The translations under genes and the position numbers were made by a program. Below are positions 43,477 to 51,162 of a DNA stretch of 64,000 nucleotides, piece after piece; within the stretch, counting starts at the first letter, position 1; every line of letters starts with the position of its first letter. The notes below the pieces were generated by a model. That model saw only the letters and a list, made by a program, of their open reading frames with translations. It was not told the origin of the DNA and searched no databases. Origin of the DNA: Spirochaetota bacterium (lineage in GTDB: Bacteria; Spirochaetota; Spirochaetia; Treponematales; Treponemataceae); contig JAEXRH010000016.1 of assembly GCA_023438065.1 (NCBI GenBank), forward strand, positions 186,001 to 250,000, written 5' to 3'.

Positions 43477-45917
43477 GAATCGTACTCGGTCCGGGAAATC
43501 ACCTCGTTCTGAGTCTCTTTCGTCAATTCTGTAAACCGCGCGCTGTAGCCCGATATCCGGACAAGAAGATCCTGATATCGCGAGGGATCCTCCTGCGCGC
43601 GGCGCAACGTGGCGCCGTCTATAACCGTCGCTTGAAGATTCTGACCGTTATAGTCAAAGAAATAGGAGCGAATCATGTCGGTAAACCGGCGTACTTTTTC
43701 GGGAGAGTCAAAAAGCGCGGGATTGAATCTGAGATTCACCGACACGCCGGATATGATCTTTGACATATCGAGTTTGCTTACCGACTTGAGCGTTGCAGTG
43801 TACCCGCGCTTTTCGTTACCGCGCGCGCTACCCGCGCCGATCGAGTACGGTTCCGTTTGCTTTCGTCCGTCCGGCGTCGCGCCCGTGACGAACCCGAACA
43901 CGACGTGCCCGTTCTCGGAGTGGACCCCGATACTATGCCTTCCCTTGCGGAACGTAACGTATTTACTCGCTTCCGACGAGCAGAACGTGGTGATGTCCCG
44001 GGCGATCGAGTCGACGCGATCGTCGTCGTTTCCGTATTTCGCGACCTTATTCAACAAGTACTGCCGTTCCGGCTCGTGCCCCTTAAAATTCTTCCTGAGC
44101 ATGGTCTTCATCTCTATCAGGGTGAATCGCTCTTTTTCATAGACCGCCGTTTTTATCGCCTCAAGCGAATCGGTAAGGGTACCGAGTCCGAGAAGCGATA
44201 TTCCGGTCATGTTGTTTTTTGAGCCGCCCGCTTTTACGTCCATGCCGCTTTTCATCGTGCCGTCCATAAGGGCCGAAGTGAACGTGTTGGGAAGATAGTC
44301 CTTATGGGATTGATCGACCTTGCCGAGCGTTACGGTTATGCTCTTAATGATCGACGAGAGATACGCCTGATAGGAATCGTAAAAATCTCCGTAGGACGCG
44401 TATTCGCCGGGTTTCCGGAGAAATAATTCCAATGTCCTCGGAAGCGCCAGATGCGCGGCGCACACCGATCCGTAGGTCGACCTCGGGATCTGCTGAACGC
44501 AGCCGGAAATGATGTAGTCGCGAGCCTCATCCGCCGGGAAACCGTTATCGACGAAGCCTTTGATTACCGTTTCGTCGTTAAACACCTGAACCGTGTTCGC
44601 CCCGCTAGCCATGATCTCGGCGACTTGATCGATAAACTTTTCCGGCGTCTTTATATGCAGGCGAACCGCGGGATTAGGCTGAATCATCCGACAATTCGAA
44701 AGGGCCTCAAGAAAGAGATACGAGACCTCGTTTGTCGCGTCGTTTCCATAACGGTCGACTCCGCCGATGGTGAGGGTAATGCGCCCGCTATTGCCGTCTT
44801 CAAAAAGACTTGCCCCGTTATGCAATAAAAACTCGATCTCGTTCGTTTTGAGAATAAAGCACTCTATCAACTCGAGCGCCTGACCGCGTGTAATTCTTCC
44901 CTGCGTAATGTCCTCGTCGTAATACGGGTAAAGAAGTTGATCCCAGCGGCCAAAGGGGATCTCGTGACCACAGTCATCGTTAGCGAGGGCAATATAGACG
45001 AACCAAAGCGATTGCAAAGCCTCATGGAACGTTCGCGGCGATTCGGCCGGAACGCGGCGACAGATTCGCGCGATATTCCGAAGTTCCGCTCCCCGTTCAG
45101 GGCACTCGCATCGTTCCGCCATCGCTTCCGCCCGGTCCGCGCATCTTGCCGCGTAACCAATAACCGCCCTGCACGCATCGGCCGATGAAGCATAAAACTC
45201 GGACGGATTCGTTTCATTTAGATCGTCTATCTCGCGGATAACGGAATTCAAACCGTTGGTTATCGCCCTTTCGAAATTCGGATGGAACAGGAAAACGCCG
45301 CCGCCAAAAGCGTGCTCGGCGGTATACGCGTACTGATTCATTAAAGTCAGTTCTTTTTTTGACAGATTCTTCCGGTAATGTCCATAAGCGTTTTTCTTTT
45401 TCCAATAGGGTATGATCGTTTTTTGAATGTCGCCTTGTTCCTCATCTCCGATCTTGAAGCGCTGGGAACTTCTGTTTGTCGGATTGTCGAGTTTCATGTT
45501 GAAAAGCATCCACGCGGACGATAACTGCATCCCGGCGAACGTATTCAAGGACGAAACGACAGGGGCGAGCGTATTGGTGATTTTCGCTAACGTTCTCTTG
45601 ACTGGCTGATTGACCCTGCTGCCGATTGAAATGCCTTCGATGCTCGTTTCGGGCGAGAGAAACGCGCCCCTGCGCTTTTCGGTAAGTCCCCCGACAATCA
45701 GCTCGTCGTAGTAAATGTTGATCGGAAGGTTTTCCAATAAACGCCGATATGCGGCTCGACGTACGGCGAGCAAGGGCTTCCCTTCATTTTCCTTAAAAGT
45801 TTCGGTGAATATTATCCCGCGTACCGATGATAGTTCACGCGGCGCGGACTGCACGGCTTTTTTCAAGTTGCGCGTTCGCTCGGTTGACATTTGATTGATG
45901 CTCTTTGGTATGTTCAT
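43473..45917 (-). CDS. Glycyl-radical enzyme of unassigned subfamily
   Basis: 814 residues from the ATG at 45917 (ACCAGGAGATTTCGC precedes). PFL domain throughout (PINIYYDELIVGG, IPFGRWDQLLYPYYDED). The glycyl-radical loop VRISGYSARF places the radical on Gly790. The thiyl site is Cys473 in SGCVQQIPR. In dehydratase- and lyase-type relatives this reads GCVEP, where the Glu two residues after Cys is the catalytic base; here it is Gln475. Pyruvate formate-lyase would have Cys-Cys. The substrate therefore cannot be inferred. It lies downstream of an ArsR-type repressor and upstream of its activase. Confidence 0.9.
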   Translation of the reverse strand: MNIPKSINQMSTERTRNLKKAVQSAPRELSSVRGIIFTETFKENEGKPLLAVRRAAYRRLLENLPINIYYDELIVGGLTEKRRGAFLSPETSIEGISIGSRVNQPVKRTLAKITNTLAPVVSSLNTFAGMQLSSAWMLFNMKLDNPTNRSSQRFKIGDEEQGDIQKTIIPYWKKKNAYGHYRKNLSKKELTLMNQYAYTAEHAFGGGVFLFHPNFERAITNGLNSVIREIDDLNETNPSEFYASSADACRAVIGYAARCADRAEAMAERCECPERGAELRNIARICRRVPAESPRTFHEALQSLWFVYIALANDDCGHEIPFGRWDQLLYPYYDEDITQGRITRGQALELIECFILKTNEIEFLLHNGASLFEDGNSGRITLTIGGVDRYGNDATNEVSYLFLEALSNCRMIQPNPAVRLHIKTPEKFIDQVAEIMASGANTVQVFNDETVIKGFVDNGFPADEARDYIISGCVQQIPRSTYGSVCAAHLALPRTLELFLRKPGEYASYGDFYDSYQAYLSSIIKSITVTLGKVDQSHKDYLPNTFTSALMDGTMKSGMDVKAGGSKNNMTGISLLGLGTLTDSLEAIKTAVYEKERFTLIEMKTMLRKNFKGHEPERQYLLNKVAKYGNDDDRVDSIARDITTFCSSEASKYVTFRKGRHSIGVHSENGHVVFGFVTGATPDGRKQTEPYSIGAGSARGNEKRGYTATLKSVSKLDMSKIISGVSVNLRFNPALFDSPEKVRRFTDMIRSYFFDYNGQNLQATVIDGATLRRAQEDPSRYQDLLVRISGYSARFTELTKETQNEVISRTEYDS

Positions 45918-45971
45918 GCGAAATCTCCTGGTATAAACCGGTTGCACTCGTTAAGGCTGGCGAAAGTGAAA

Positions 45972-46280
45972 TCAACAGCACCCGCGGAAGTACGCGATAA
46001 GAACTTGCAGAGTTTCAATTACATAGTCCTTGTTGAATGAGTAGTAGACTTCCTTCCCTTCTTTCCGGGAGGAAAGAATTTTTGACCTTTTCATGAGATT
46101 AAGGTGATGCGAAATCGTCGGCCTGCCTATTTCAAACTGGCTCGCGATTTCATTGACGCAGAGCTCCTTATGCTGCTGAAAGAGAAGTATAATCCTCTGC
46201 CTCGTTTCGTCATTCAGCGCGTTCAGGATATCAATAATGACTTCTACTTGCTTGTTTGACGCGTCGATATGTGTAGACAT
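45972..46280 (-). CDS. ArsR family winged-helix repressor
   Basis: 102 residues. Winged helix with ELCVNEIASQFEIGRPTISHHLNLMKRSKIL and the wing KEGKEVYYSF. One Cys (41) occupies the first position of the metal-sensing ELCVCDL motif of classical ArsR; the second Cys is Asn. Two more Cys end the protein (101-102). It may sense a metal(loid) or thiol-reactive compound. First gene of the arsR-GRE-activase operon. Its promoter is leaderless and a perfect palindrome covers the start codon and probable transcription start, so autorepression is likely. Confidence 0.9.
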   Translation of the reverse strand: MSTHIDASNKQVEVIIDILNALNDETRQRIILLFQQHKELCVNEIASQFEIGRPTISHHLNLMKRSKILSSRKEGKEVYYSFNKDYVIETLQVLIAYFRGCC

Positions 46281-46286
46281 ATCGAC
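46263..46286. promoter_or_regulatory. Probable ArsR operator: palindrome over the arsR start codon
   Basis: GTCGATATGT-GTAG-ACATATCGAC, a perfect 10-bp inverted repeat. It abuts the -10 (46287-46292) and includes the ATG (46278-46280). Confidence 0.68.
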
Positions 46287-46315
46287 ATGTTACGAAAAAG
46301 GAAGAATACTGTCAA
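46287..46315 (-). promoter_or_regulatory. arsR promoter, leaderless layout
   Basis: Minus strand TTGACA (46310-46315), 17 bp, TAACAT (46287-46292), 6 nt to the ATG. Confidence 0.7.
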
Positions 46316-46503
46316 GTGTCGGGCTTTAATCCAATCATGATTCTAACTAGTACTTCTATGGCCAGACCACAGTAACGTTGACAGGAAATCACTCGCGTAC
46401 GTCGAGGATCGGCGGGCAACTCTTTTTCATAGGATAAGCACAGAAGAAAACTGCCGCCAGGCGGTTATGTACCCACACATCCCGGGATAAGCCGTAAATT
46501 GAA

Positions 46504-46523
46504 GGTCCCGCCCATGAGCGGGA
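46504..46523 (-). terminator. Possible terminator hairpin after the acyltransferase gene
   Basis: GGTCCCGC-TCATGG-GCGGGACC on the minus strand, followed by the poor T-tract TTCAATTT. Confidence 0.4.
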
Positions 46524-46626
46524 CCATGCTTGAAGTTTCTGGATTTTGTCTCTACGACAAAACCCTCAGAAGCAACAAGACTTAGCCCGGGACGATTCCG
46601 CCATTCACTTCAGGCTATGCCGAACA

Positions 46627-47832
46627 TCATCCCAGCATCGACCGGAGCAGCTCCATTCCCCGGGAGGCGAGCCAAGGGGCCTCGGGGTCGTGGGAGATGT
46701 AGGTGAGGTGGAGGCGGCCGGCGCTGGTGTTGGCGCCCATAACGCGATGGCCGGCCTGGTTGACGTTGAAAATGGGGGCGTGGAGACCGGTGAACGCGAG
46801 CTCGCCGCAAGAGACCGGCCAGTCGAGACGGCCGACGTTACTGATCGAGAGGTCGTAGTCCACGGTGAAGGAGGGGATGGCGGGCATCTTCTCCACGATG
46901 GAGCTGACGACCTGGCCCTGGATAAAAAGGGCCGGGGTGATGGCCTTCTCCATCGCGACTTTGGCCGTGCGTGCCATCTCCCAAAGATCACTCGATCCCT
47001 CGATCTCGACCATCGCAAGGCCCGTGCAGATCGGATGGGCGGGACTCGAGCCGTCCTTCAGGAAGCGGCGAAGGTTCACGGGGATCTCGGCGTAATGCTT
47101 ATCCTGATCGGGATAGCGCTCGGCGAAGGGGGAGATGAAGGCGGCGCAGAGCGCGCCCTGCACCGTGGTCCCCTCCGAGCGGCATCTTTCGCCGAGTCGT
47201 GAGGTCTCCGCTACGGACAGCTCCATCGGCACGAATTGGCGGGGATGGGTCGGGGCTTTGAAGGACCAGGGAGCCGGGGGAGGGGCGTCGGGTGGAACGG
47301 CGGCCTCCATCGTTTTGATCTCGCGGAGAACCTCGTCCGGGAGGGCCTCGGCGATGGGGATGGGTGTGGTCGAGGGAAGCTCCAGATCGGGGTCGCCCAG
47401 AAAGGCGAGAAGGTCGCGCATGGCCAGCATCGCGGAGCCGCCGTCGGCGGTGCTGTGGTCGTTGACCAGGATGAGGTCGGCGCTCGCGCTGTCCTGAACC
47501 AGTATGCAAGAGGCTAACGGGCCGTTCGCGAAGTTCGGCCGGACCCGCAGGGCCTGGTCGGTGACCTGGATCCATGAGTCGGGTGAGGTCTTGGGGACAT
47601 ACGTCGCCTTCATGGGCTGGGCGAACGCGTCGGTGAAGTACGCTTCCCCGCTTTCCTCTACCAGGACCCGGGCAACCAGCATGGGGTAACGTTTCCCGAG
47701 TTTCCGGAGGGCCTCGTCCAGGGCCTCGAGTTCGATGCAACCCTTGAAATGGGCGACGGAGGCGAAATTGAAGCTGTTGGTCGAGGGGATGAACATGCGC
47801 TGTCCTCGCCGGCGGGTCAGGGGTAATCTCAT
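46627..47832 (-). CDS. Condensation-superfamily acyltransferase (WES/PapA-like)
   Basis: 401 residues after CACGGAGGCAAACCC. The catalytic motif HxxxDG is present as NDHSTADGG near residue 125, and VNLRRFL resembles the second motif region of PapA-type acyltransferases. The protein is a stand-alone chloramphenicol-acetyltransferase/condensation fold, so it probably moves an acyl group onto an alcohol or amine. No NRPS or polyketide genes are adjacent. GC-rich, unlike the block to its left. Confidence 0.7.
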   Translation of the reverse strand: MRLPLTRRRGQRMFIPSTNSFNFASVAHFKGCIELEALDEALRKLGKRYPMLVARVLVEESGEAYFTDAFAQPMKATYVPKTSPDSWIQVTDQALRVRPNFANGPLASCILVQDSASADLILVNDHSTADGGSAMLAMRDLLAFLGDPDLELPSTTPIPIAEALPDEVLREIKTMEAAVPPDAPPPAPWSFKAPTHPRQFVPMELSVAETSRLGERCRSEGTTVQGALCAAFISPFAERYPDQDKHYAEIPVNLRRFLKDGSSPAHPICTGLAMVEIEGSSDLWEMARTAKVAMEKAITPALFIQGQVVSSIVEKMPAIPSFTVDYDLSISNVGRLDWPVSCGELAFTGLHAPIFNVNQAGHRVMGANTSAGRLHLTYISHDPEAPWLASRGMELLRSMLG

Positions 47833-47852
47833 GGGTTTGCCTCCGTGGGGAC

Positions 47853-47881
47853 ATTGTGCCGAAATCGTGCGGATTGATCAA
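47853..47881 (-). promoter_or_regulatory. Promoter of the acyltransferase gene
   Basis: Minus strand TTGATC (47876-47881), 17 bp, CACAAT (47853-47858). A led transcript with GGAGG follows. Confidence 0.5.
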
Positions 47882-47910
47882 TTATTTTTTTTACCGAAAA
47901 AACGAGGGGT

Positions 47911-47920
47911 CCCCCCCCCC
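47911..47920. repeat. Homopolymer C10/G10 tract upstream of the acyltransferase promoter
   Basis: Ten consecutive C on the plus strand, 30 bp upstream of the -35 box. Confidence 0.85.
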
Positions 47921-47973
47921 AAGCGAAAGCCACCGATAAGCCGGCGCGATACGGATTTATTATCACACATTTC

Positions 47974-48002
47974 TTGACAATTCGGGGAACCCGATCAATA
48001 CT
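47974..48002 (+). promoter_or_regulatory. Promoter of the micropeptide-ABC exporter operon
   Basis: TTGACA (47974-47979), 17 bp, AATACT (47997-48002). Confidence 0.65.
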
Positions 48003-48042
48003 GATGTATCAAATCACAAATCTAGGGAAAGCAGGTAACCGT

Positions 48043-48099
48043 ATGATCGCATTATTGGTAGTAATAATTCTCGTTATCGTAATCATCAAGCTTATTTAA
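48043..48099 (+). CDS. 18-residue hydrophobic micropeptide (leader or small membrane subunit)
   Basis: MIALLVVIILVIVIIKLI, ending TAA at 48097-48099, one base before the ABC ATPase ATG at 48101. A weak ribosome site AGCAGGTAACCGT precedes it. Almost all residues are Ile, Leu or Val, so it would form one short membrane helix with a Lys near its end. It lies just after a good promoter. It could be a small exporter subunit, a translational leader, or a toxin-like peptide. Expression is not proven. Confidence 0.5.
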   Translation: MIALLVVIILVIVIIKLI

Positions 48100-48100
48100 A

Positions 48101-48796
48101 ATGGGTGCCCCGGACAGGCACATCGAGGTTCGCGCCCTGGCGAAGCTCTATACGCCCACGAGAGGCTTGCGTGGCGTCAGCTTCTCCGCGAGCAAAGGCG
48201 AACTGATCGCGATAGTCGGCCACAACGGCGCCGGGAAGTCCACGATGCTGAAGCTCCTCGCGTGCGCCTTGCGCCCCGATTCGGGGGCGGTGTCGGTTGA
48301 CGGCATCCCGTTCGCTGACCGGAGGGGCATCGTACGGAAGGTCGGCTACGTTCCGGAGACCCCGAACCTCTCCGACGGTTTCTCCGTCGCCTATAACCTC
48401 GAGATCTTCGCGCGTCTTTTCGGGTGCGGCAAGGACAGGATCGACTGGGCCCTCCGAGAATTCGAGCTCGAGAAATTCGCGCGTTCTCCCGTCCGCACCC
48501 TCTCGAAGGGACTCAAGCAGCGCGTCAATATCGCCCGCTCACTCATCCCCGACCCCGCCGTGCTCCTCCTCGACGAGCCGACCTCGGCCCTCGATTTCGG
48601 GATGACGGCGGAGGTGTATCAGCTCATCAGGGGGATCCACGCGAGCGGAAAAACCGTTCTCTTCACGACGCACCGGCCCGAGGAGATACGCACGCTCGCG
48701 ACGCGGATACTCGCCATCCACGAGGGTTCTCTCGTCTTCGACGGGACGCCCGAGGAGTACCTCGCGTCGGATTTTTACGGGACGCTCTACACATGA
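48101..48796 (+). CDS. ABC-2 type transporter ATP-binding protein
   Basis: 231 residues. Walker A GHNGAGKST, signature LSKGLKQRV, Walker B VLLLDEPTSALD and H-loop FTTHRPEE. The CcmA/drug-export type of ATPase drives the permease that overlaps its stop by 4 nt. Its own start is not preceded by a Shine-Dalgarno but follows the micropeptide stop by one base, so translation probably depends on coupling. NatA-like exporters of this type expel ions, drugs or lipids. Confidence 0.93.
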   Translation: MGAPDRHIEVRALAKLYTPTRGLRGVSFSASKGELIAIVGHNGAGKSTMLKLLACALRPDSGAVSVDGIPFADRRGIVRKVGYVPETPNLSDGFSVAYNLEIFARLFGCGKDRIDWALREFELEKFARSPVRTLSKGLKQRVNIARSLIPDPAVLLLDEPTSALDFGMTAEVYQLIRGIHASGKTVLFTTHRPEEIRTLATRILAIHEGSLVFDGTPEEYLASDFYGTLYT

Positions 48797-49815
48797 TACG
48801 AAACGCGCTCACCCTCGTCAGGCACGACCTCGCGGTCGCCATCAAGAACAAGACCTTCATCCTCCTCGTATGCATTCCCCTTTTCGTCTTCGCCACCCTC
48901 GCGCTCGTCGACGACGAAAGCGGTCGGACGAAGGCAATGCCCGTCGGGTATCTCGCGGGAGAAGGAGATAAAAGCGCGATGCGCGCGGCCCTCGCCCAGG
49001 CGGGCGCCTTTTTTTCCGTGCGCGACGTCGCGACGCGCGAGGAAGGGATAGACCTGCTCGAGCGGGGCTCGATACGCGCGCTGCTCCTGCCTGACGAATC
49101 AGGCGGCGCGGTCGCCCTGGTGACGAAGCGAAACTCGCCGGACACGGTCGAGCTCGTCCAGCGGCTTCAGGGACTCCAGATCGCCGCGACCGGGGACGGG
49201 AAAAACTGGCTCGCGGGGATCGAGTCGCTGCGGAACGTATCCGCGAGCGCGTCGTCCCTTCCCACCTGGCTTCTCATGGTCATCCTCATCGTCGCGTTCT
49301 TCGTCCTCCCCGCGCAGGTCGCGGAGGAGAAGGAAAAGCAGTGGCTCGCCGGTCTCCTTCAGACGCCGATGCGGGAGGAGGAATGGCTTTTCGCGAAGAT
49401 CGTCTACGGTATCTTCCTTTCGGCGCTCCCGGCGGCGGCGCTTCACCTCCTCGGCAAGACGGGCTTCCCCGGATGGCAATACGGATTGACGCTCGCGCTC
49501 GGGATCTTTTGTTTCGGGGCCGCGGGCGTGACGCTCGGCCTCCTTTGCCGAAATCAGGCGACCGCGCGCACGATCGGCGTCATCTGCTATCTCCCGCTCA
49601 TCCTTCCCGTGGCGCTCCATGACTCGTCGTCCGCGCTGAGGACGATAGCGCCCGTCATGCCGTCGTTCGCGCTCTTCAACCCGGTCCGGTCGCTCATGGA
49701 CGGAAGCGCCGCTTCGCGGCTTTTCCCCGCCGAATGGGCCGTTCTCGCGGGTCTCGGCCTCGTCTCCGTCATCCTCTCGCGCCGATTGCTGAAAGCCCGC
49801 TGGCTCATGCAATAG
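48793..49815 (+). CDS. ABC-2 type transporter permease
   Basis: 340 residues from the ATG at 48793, which overlaps the ATPase stop (ATGA). One N-terminal membrane helix (LLVCIPLFVFATLALV), a roughly 140-residue extracytoplasmic loop, then five C-terminal helices from about residue 160. This NatB-like layout fits an exporter. A longer frame beginning upstream is out of frame with real coding and is rejected. Confidence 0.9.
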   Translation: MIRNALTLVRHDLAVAIKNKTFILLVCIPLFVFATLALVDDESGRTKAMPVGYLAGEGDKSAMRAALAQAGAFFSVRDVATREEGIDLLERGSIRALLLPDESGGAVALVTKRNSPDTVELVQRLQGLQIAATGDGKNWLAGIESLRNVSASASSLPTWLLMVILIVAFFVLPAQVAEEKEKQWLAGLLQTPMREEEWLFAKIVYGIFLSALPAAALHLLGKTGFPGWQYGLTLALGIFCFGAAGVTLGLLCRNQATARTIGVICYLPLILPVALHDSSSALRTIAPVMPSFALFNPVRSLMDGSAASRLFPAEWAVLAGLGLVSVILSRRLLKARWLMQ

Positions 49816-49880
49816 GAACGCGGCCTTTCGCCGCGGCGCGCTTTCCGCCTGCGTCGGGCGATCGCGGACAAGGCGGACGA

Positions 49881-49909
49881 TTGCGCCGGGCGACACATTC
49901 CGGTAGAAT
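49881..49909 (+). promoter_or_regulatory. Promoter of the AEC carrier gene, leaderless layout
   Basis: TTGCGC (49881-49886), 17 bp, TAGAAT (49904-49909), 6 nt to the ATG at 49916. Confidence 0.62.
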
Positions 49910-49915
49910 CGCGGC

Positions 49916-50848
49916 ATGTCGGTATTTATAAACCTTTTCGTCCGGATCGTTCCGCTCTACGCCGTAATCCTTCTCGGTTTCGTCGCGACGCGCGCGTTGA
50001 AGGTCAGCAGGGAATCGATCGCGAAACTGCTCATCTACGCCATCGCTCCCGTCATCGTGTTCACGGGAGCGCTCAACGCCGAGATAACGCCCGCGACGAT
50101 GAGCCTGCCCTTCCTCTTCTTTCTCGCGGGATCCGTCCTCTCGCTCGCCCTCTATTCGCTCGGGAAGTTCGTCTTTCGCGACAGCACCGGAAACATCCTC
50201 GCCTTTACGGCGGGAACGGGAAACACCGGATACTTCGGCCTGCCGGTCATCCTCGCGGTATTCGGCGACAAGGCCCTCTCGCCCGCGGTTCTCGCGACGC
50301 TCGGGCTGATACTCTTCGAGAATACCCTCGGCTTTTACCTCACCTCGCGGGGAAAGCACGGTCCGCGCGAAAGCCTTCTCAAGATCGCGAAACTCCCCGC
50401 GATTTACGCGTTTTCCGCGGGTCTTGCGCTCAACCTCGCCGGTTTTGACCTTGGCGGGATCGCTCTCGCGGAAAGTTTCCTCAACAACTTCAAGGGTACC
50501 TATACCGTACTCGGGATGATGATGATCGGCATGGGCCTCGCGACGGTCAGGTTCCGTCATATCGACTTCGCCTTCATCGCCCTTTCCTTCATCGCGAAAT
50601 TCGCGCTCTGGCCGGCGCTCATGCTCCTCGTCCTCTTCGTCGACGCGAACGCGCTCGCTATCTATCCGCGTGACGCGCGCGGGGTCCTTTTCACGCTTTC
50701 ACTCGTGCCGCTCGCGGCGAATACCGTCACCTTCGCAGCCGAGCTCGACGTCCATCCCGACAAGGCCGCGGCCGCGGTTTTCCTGAGCACGCTCTTCGCG
50801 CTCTTCTATATCCCGCTCATGACCGTCCTCTTCGGGATGACCGCGTAA
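49916..50848 (+). CDS. AEC (auxin efflux carrier) family transporter
   Basis: 310 residues, about ten membrane helices in two inverted halves, with VPLYAVILLGFVATRAL at the start and GTGNTGYFGLPVILAVFGDKAL, the crossover-helix region typical of bacterial AEC proteins such as MdcF/YfdV. Probably moves a carboxylate or similar small anion. No Shine-Dalgarno; the -10 ends 6 nt before the ATG. Confidence 0.9.
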   Translation: MSVFINLFVRIVPLYAVILLGFVATRALKVSRESIAKLLIYAIAPVIVFTGALNAEITPATMSLPFLFFLAGSVLSLALYSLGKFVFRDSTGNILAFTAGTGNTGYFGLPVILAVFGDKALSPAVLATLGLILFENTLGFYLTSRGKHGPRESLLKIAKLPAIYAFSAGLALNLAGFDLGGIALAESFLNNFKGTYTVLGMMMIGMGLATVRFRHIDFAFIALSFIAKFALWPALMLLVLFVDANALAIYPRDARGVLFTLSLVPLAANTVTFAAELDVHPDKAAAAVFLSTLFALFYIPLMTVLFGMTA

Positions 50849-51162
50849 AGCCATTAAAAAAAGACCGCGCCCCAAGCCTTGCGGGACGGTCCCTTTCATA
50901 GTATACTGAACTTGTCGGACAGGAATCCGGATATCGTCTATCACCGGATCGGAGCGGCGGGATCGCGCATCAATCGCGGCCGCGGAATTGCGCTCCGTTA
51001 CATGTTCATCCAAACAGTTTTTACGGGATCAACCTGCATGCGAATCAACGAGTATGAGTGACGGCGCCAGCCTTCGCTTTCTCCGCATAAAGGCGTCATC
51101 GTCTCCAACGGGAACGTCGCGAGCTTGATCGCGGCGAAATCAACGAACAAGGAAGGTGCTGA
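50849..51162. other. Intergenic stretch with a possible decayed gene in frame before the DapB-like gene
   Basis: No intact gene. The frame that ends at 51164-51166 (TGA, overlapping the GTG start of the DapB-like gene) reads KGVIVSNGNVASLIAAKSTN and is interrupted by a stop at 51059-51061. It may be a remnant of an upstream partner gene. A TATACT-like sequence occurs near 50900. Confidence 0.3.

Larger units (their letters stand above)
46281..46626. other. 345-bp region between arsR and the acyltransferase gene
   Basis: Apart from the arsR promoter, a hairpin (46504-46523) and a weaker inverted repeat (46544-46562), nothing coding is supported. Confidence 0.5.

Noticed and set aside
38200..46450. 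Integrative element inserted at tRNA-Leu carrying the AT-rich block
   Set aside because: No integrase and no direct repeat of the tRNA 3' end on the far side. The only extra copy is inverted and next to the tRNA.
50863..50891. Terminator hairpin after the AEC gene
   Set aside because: Only the outer GACCG/CGGTC pairs cleanly, and the run of A precedes rather than follows the stem on the coding strand.
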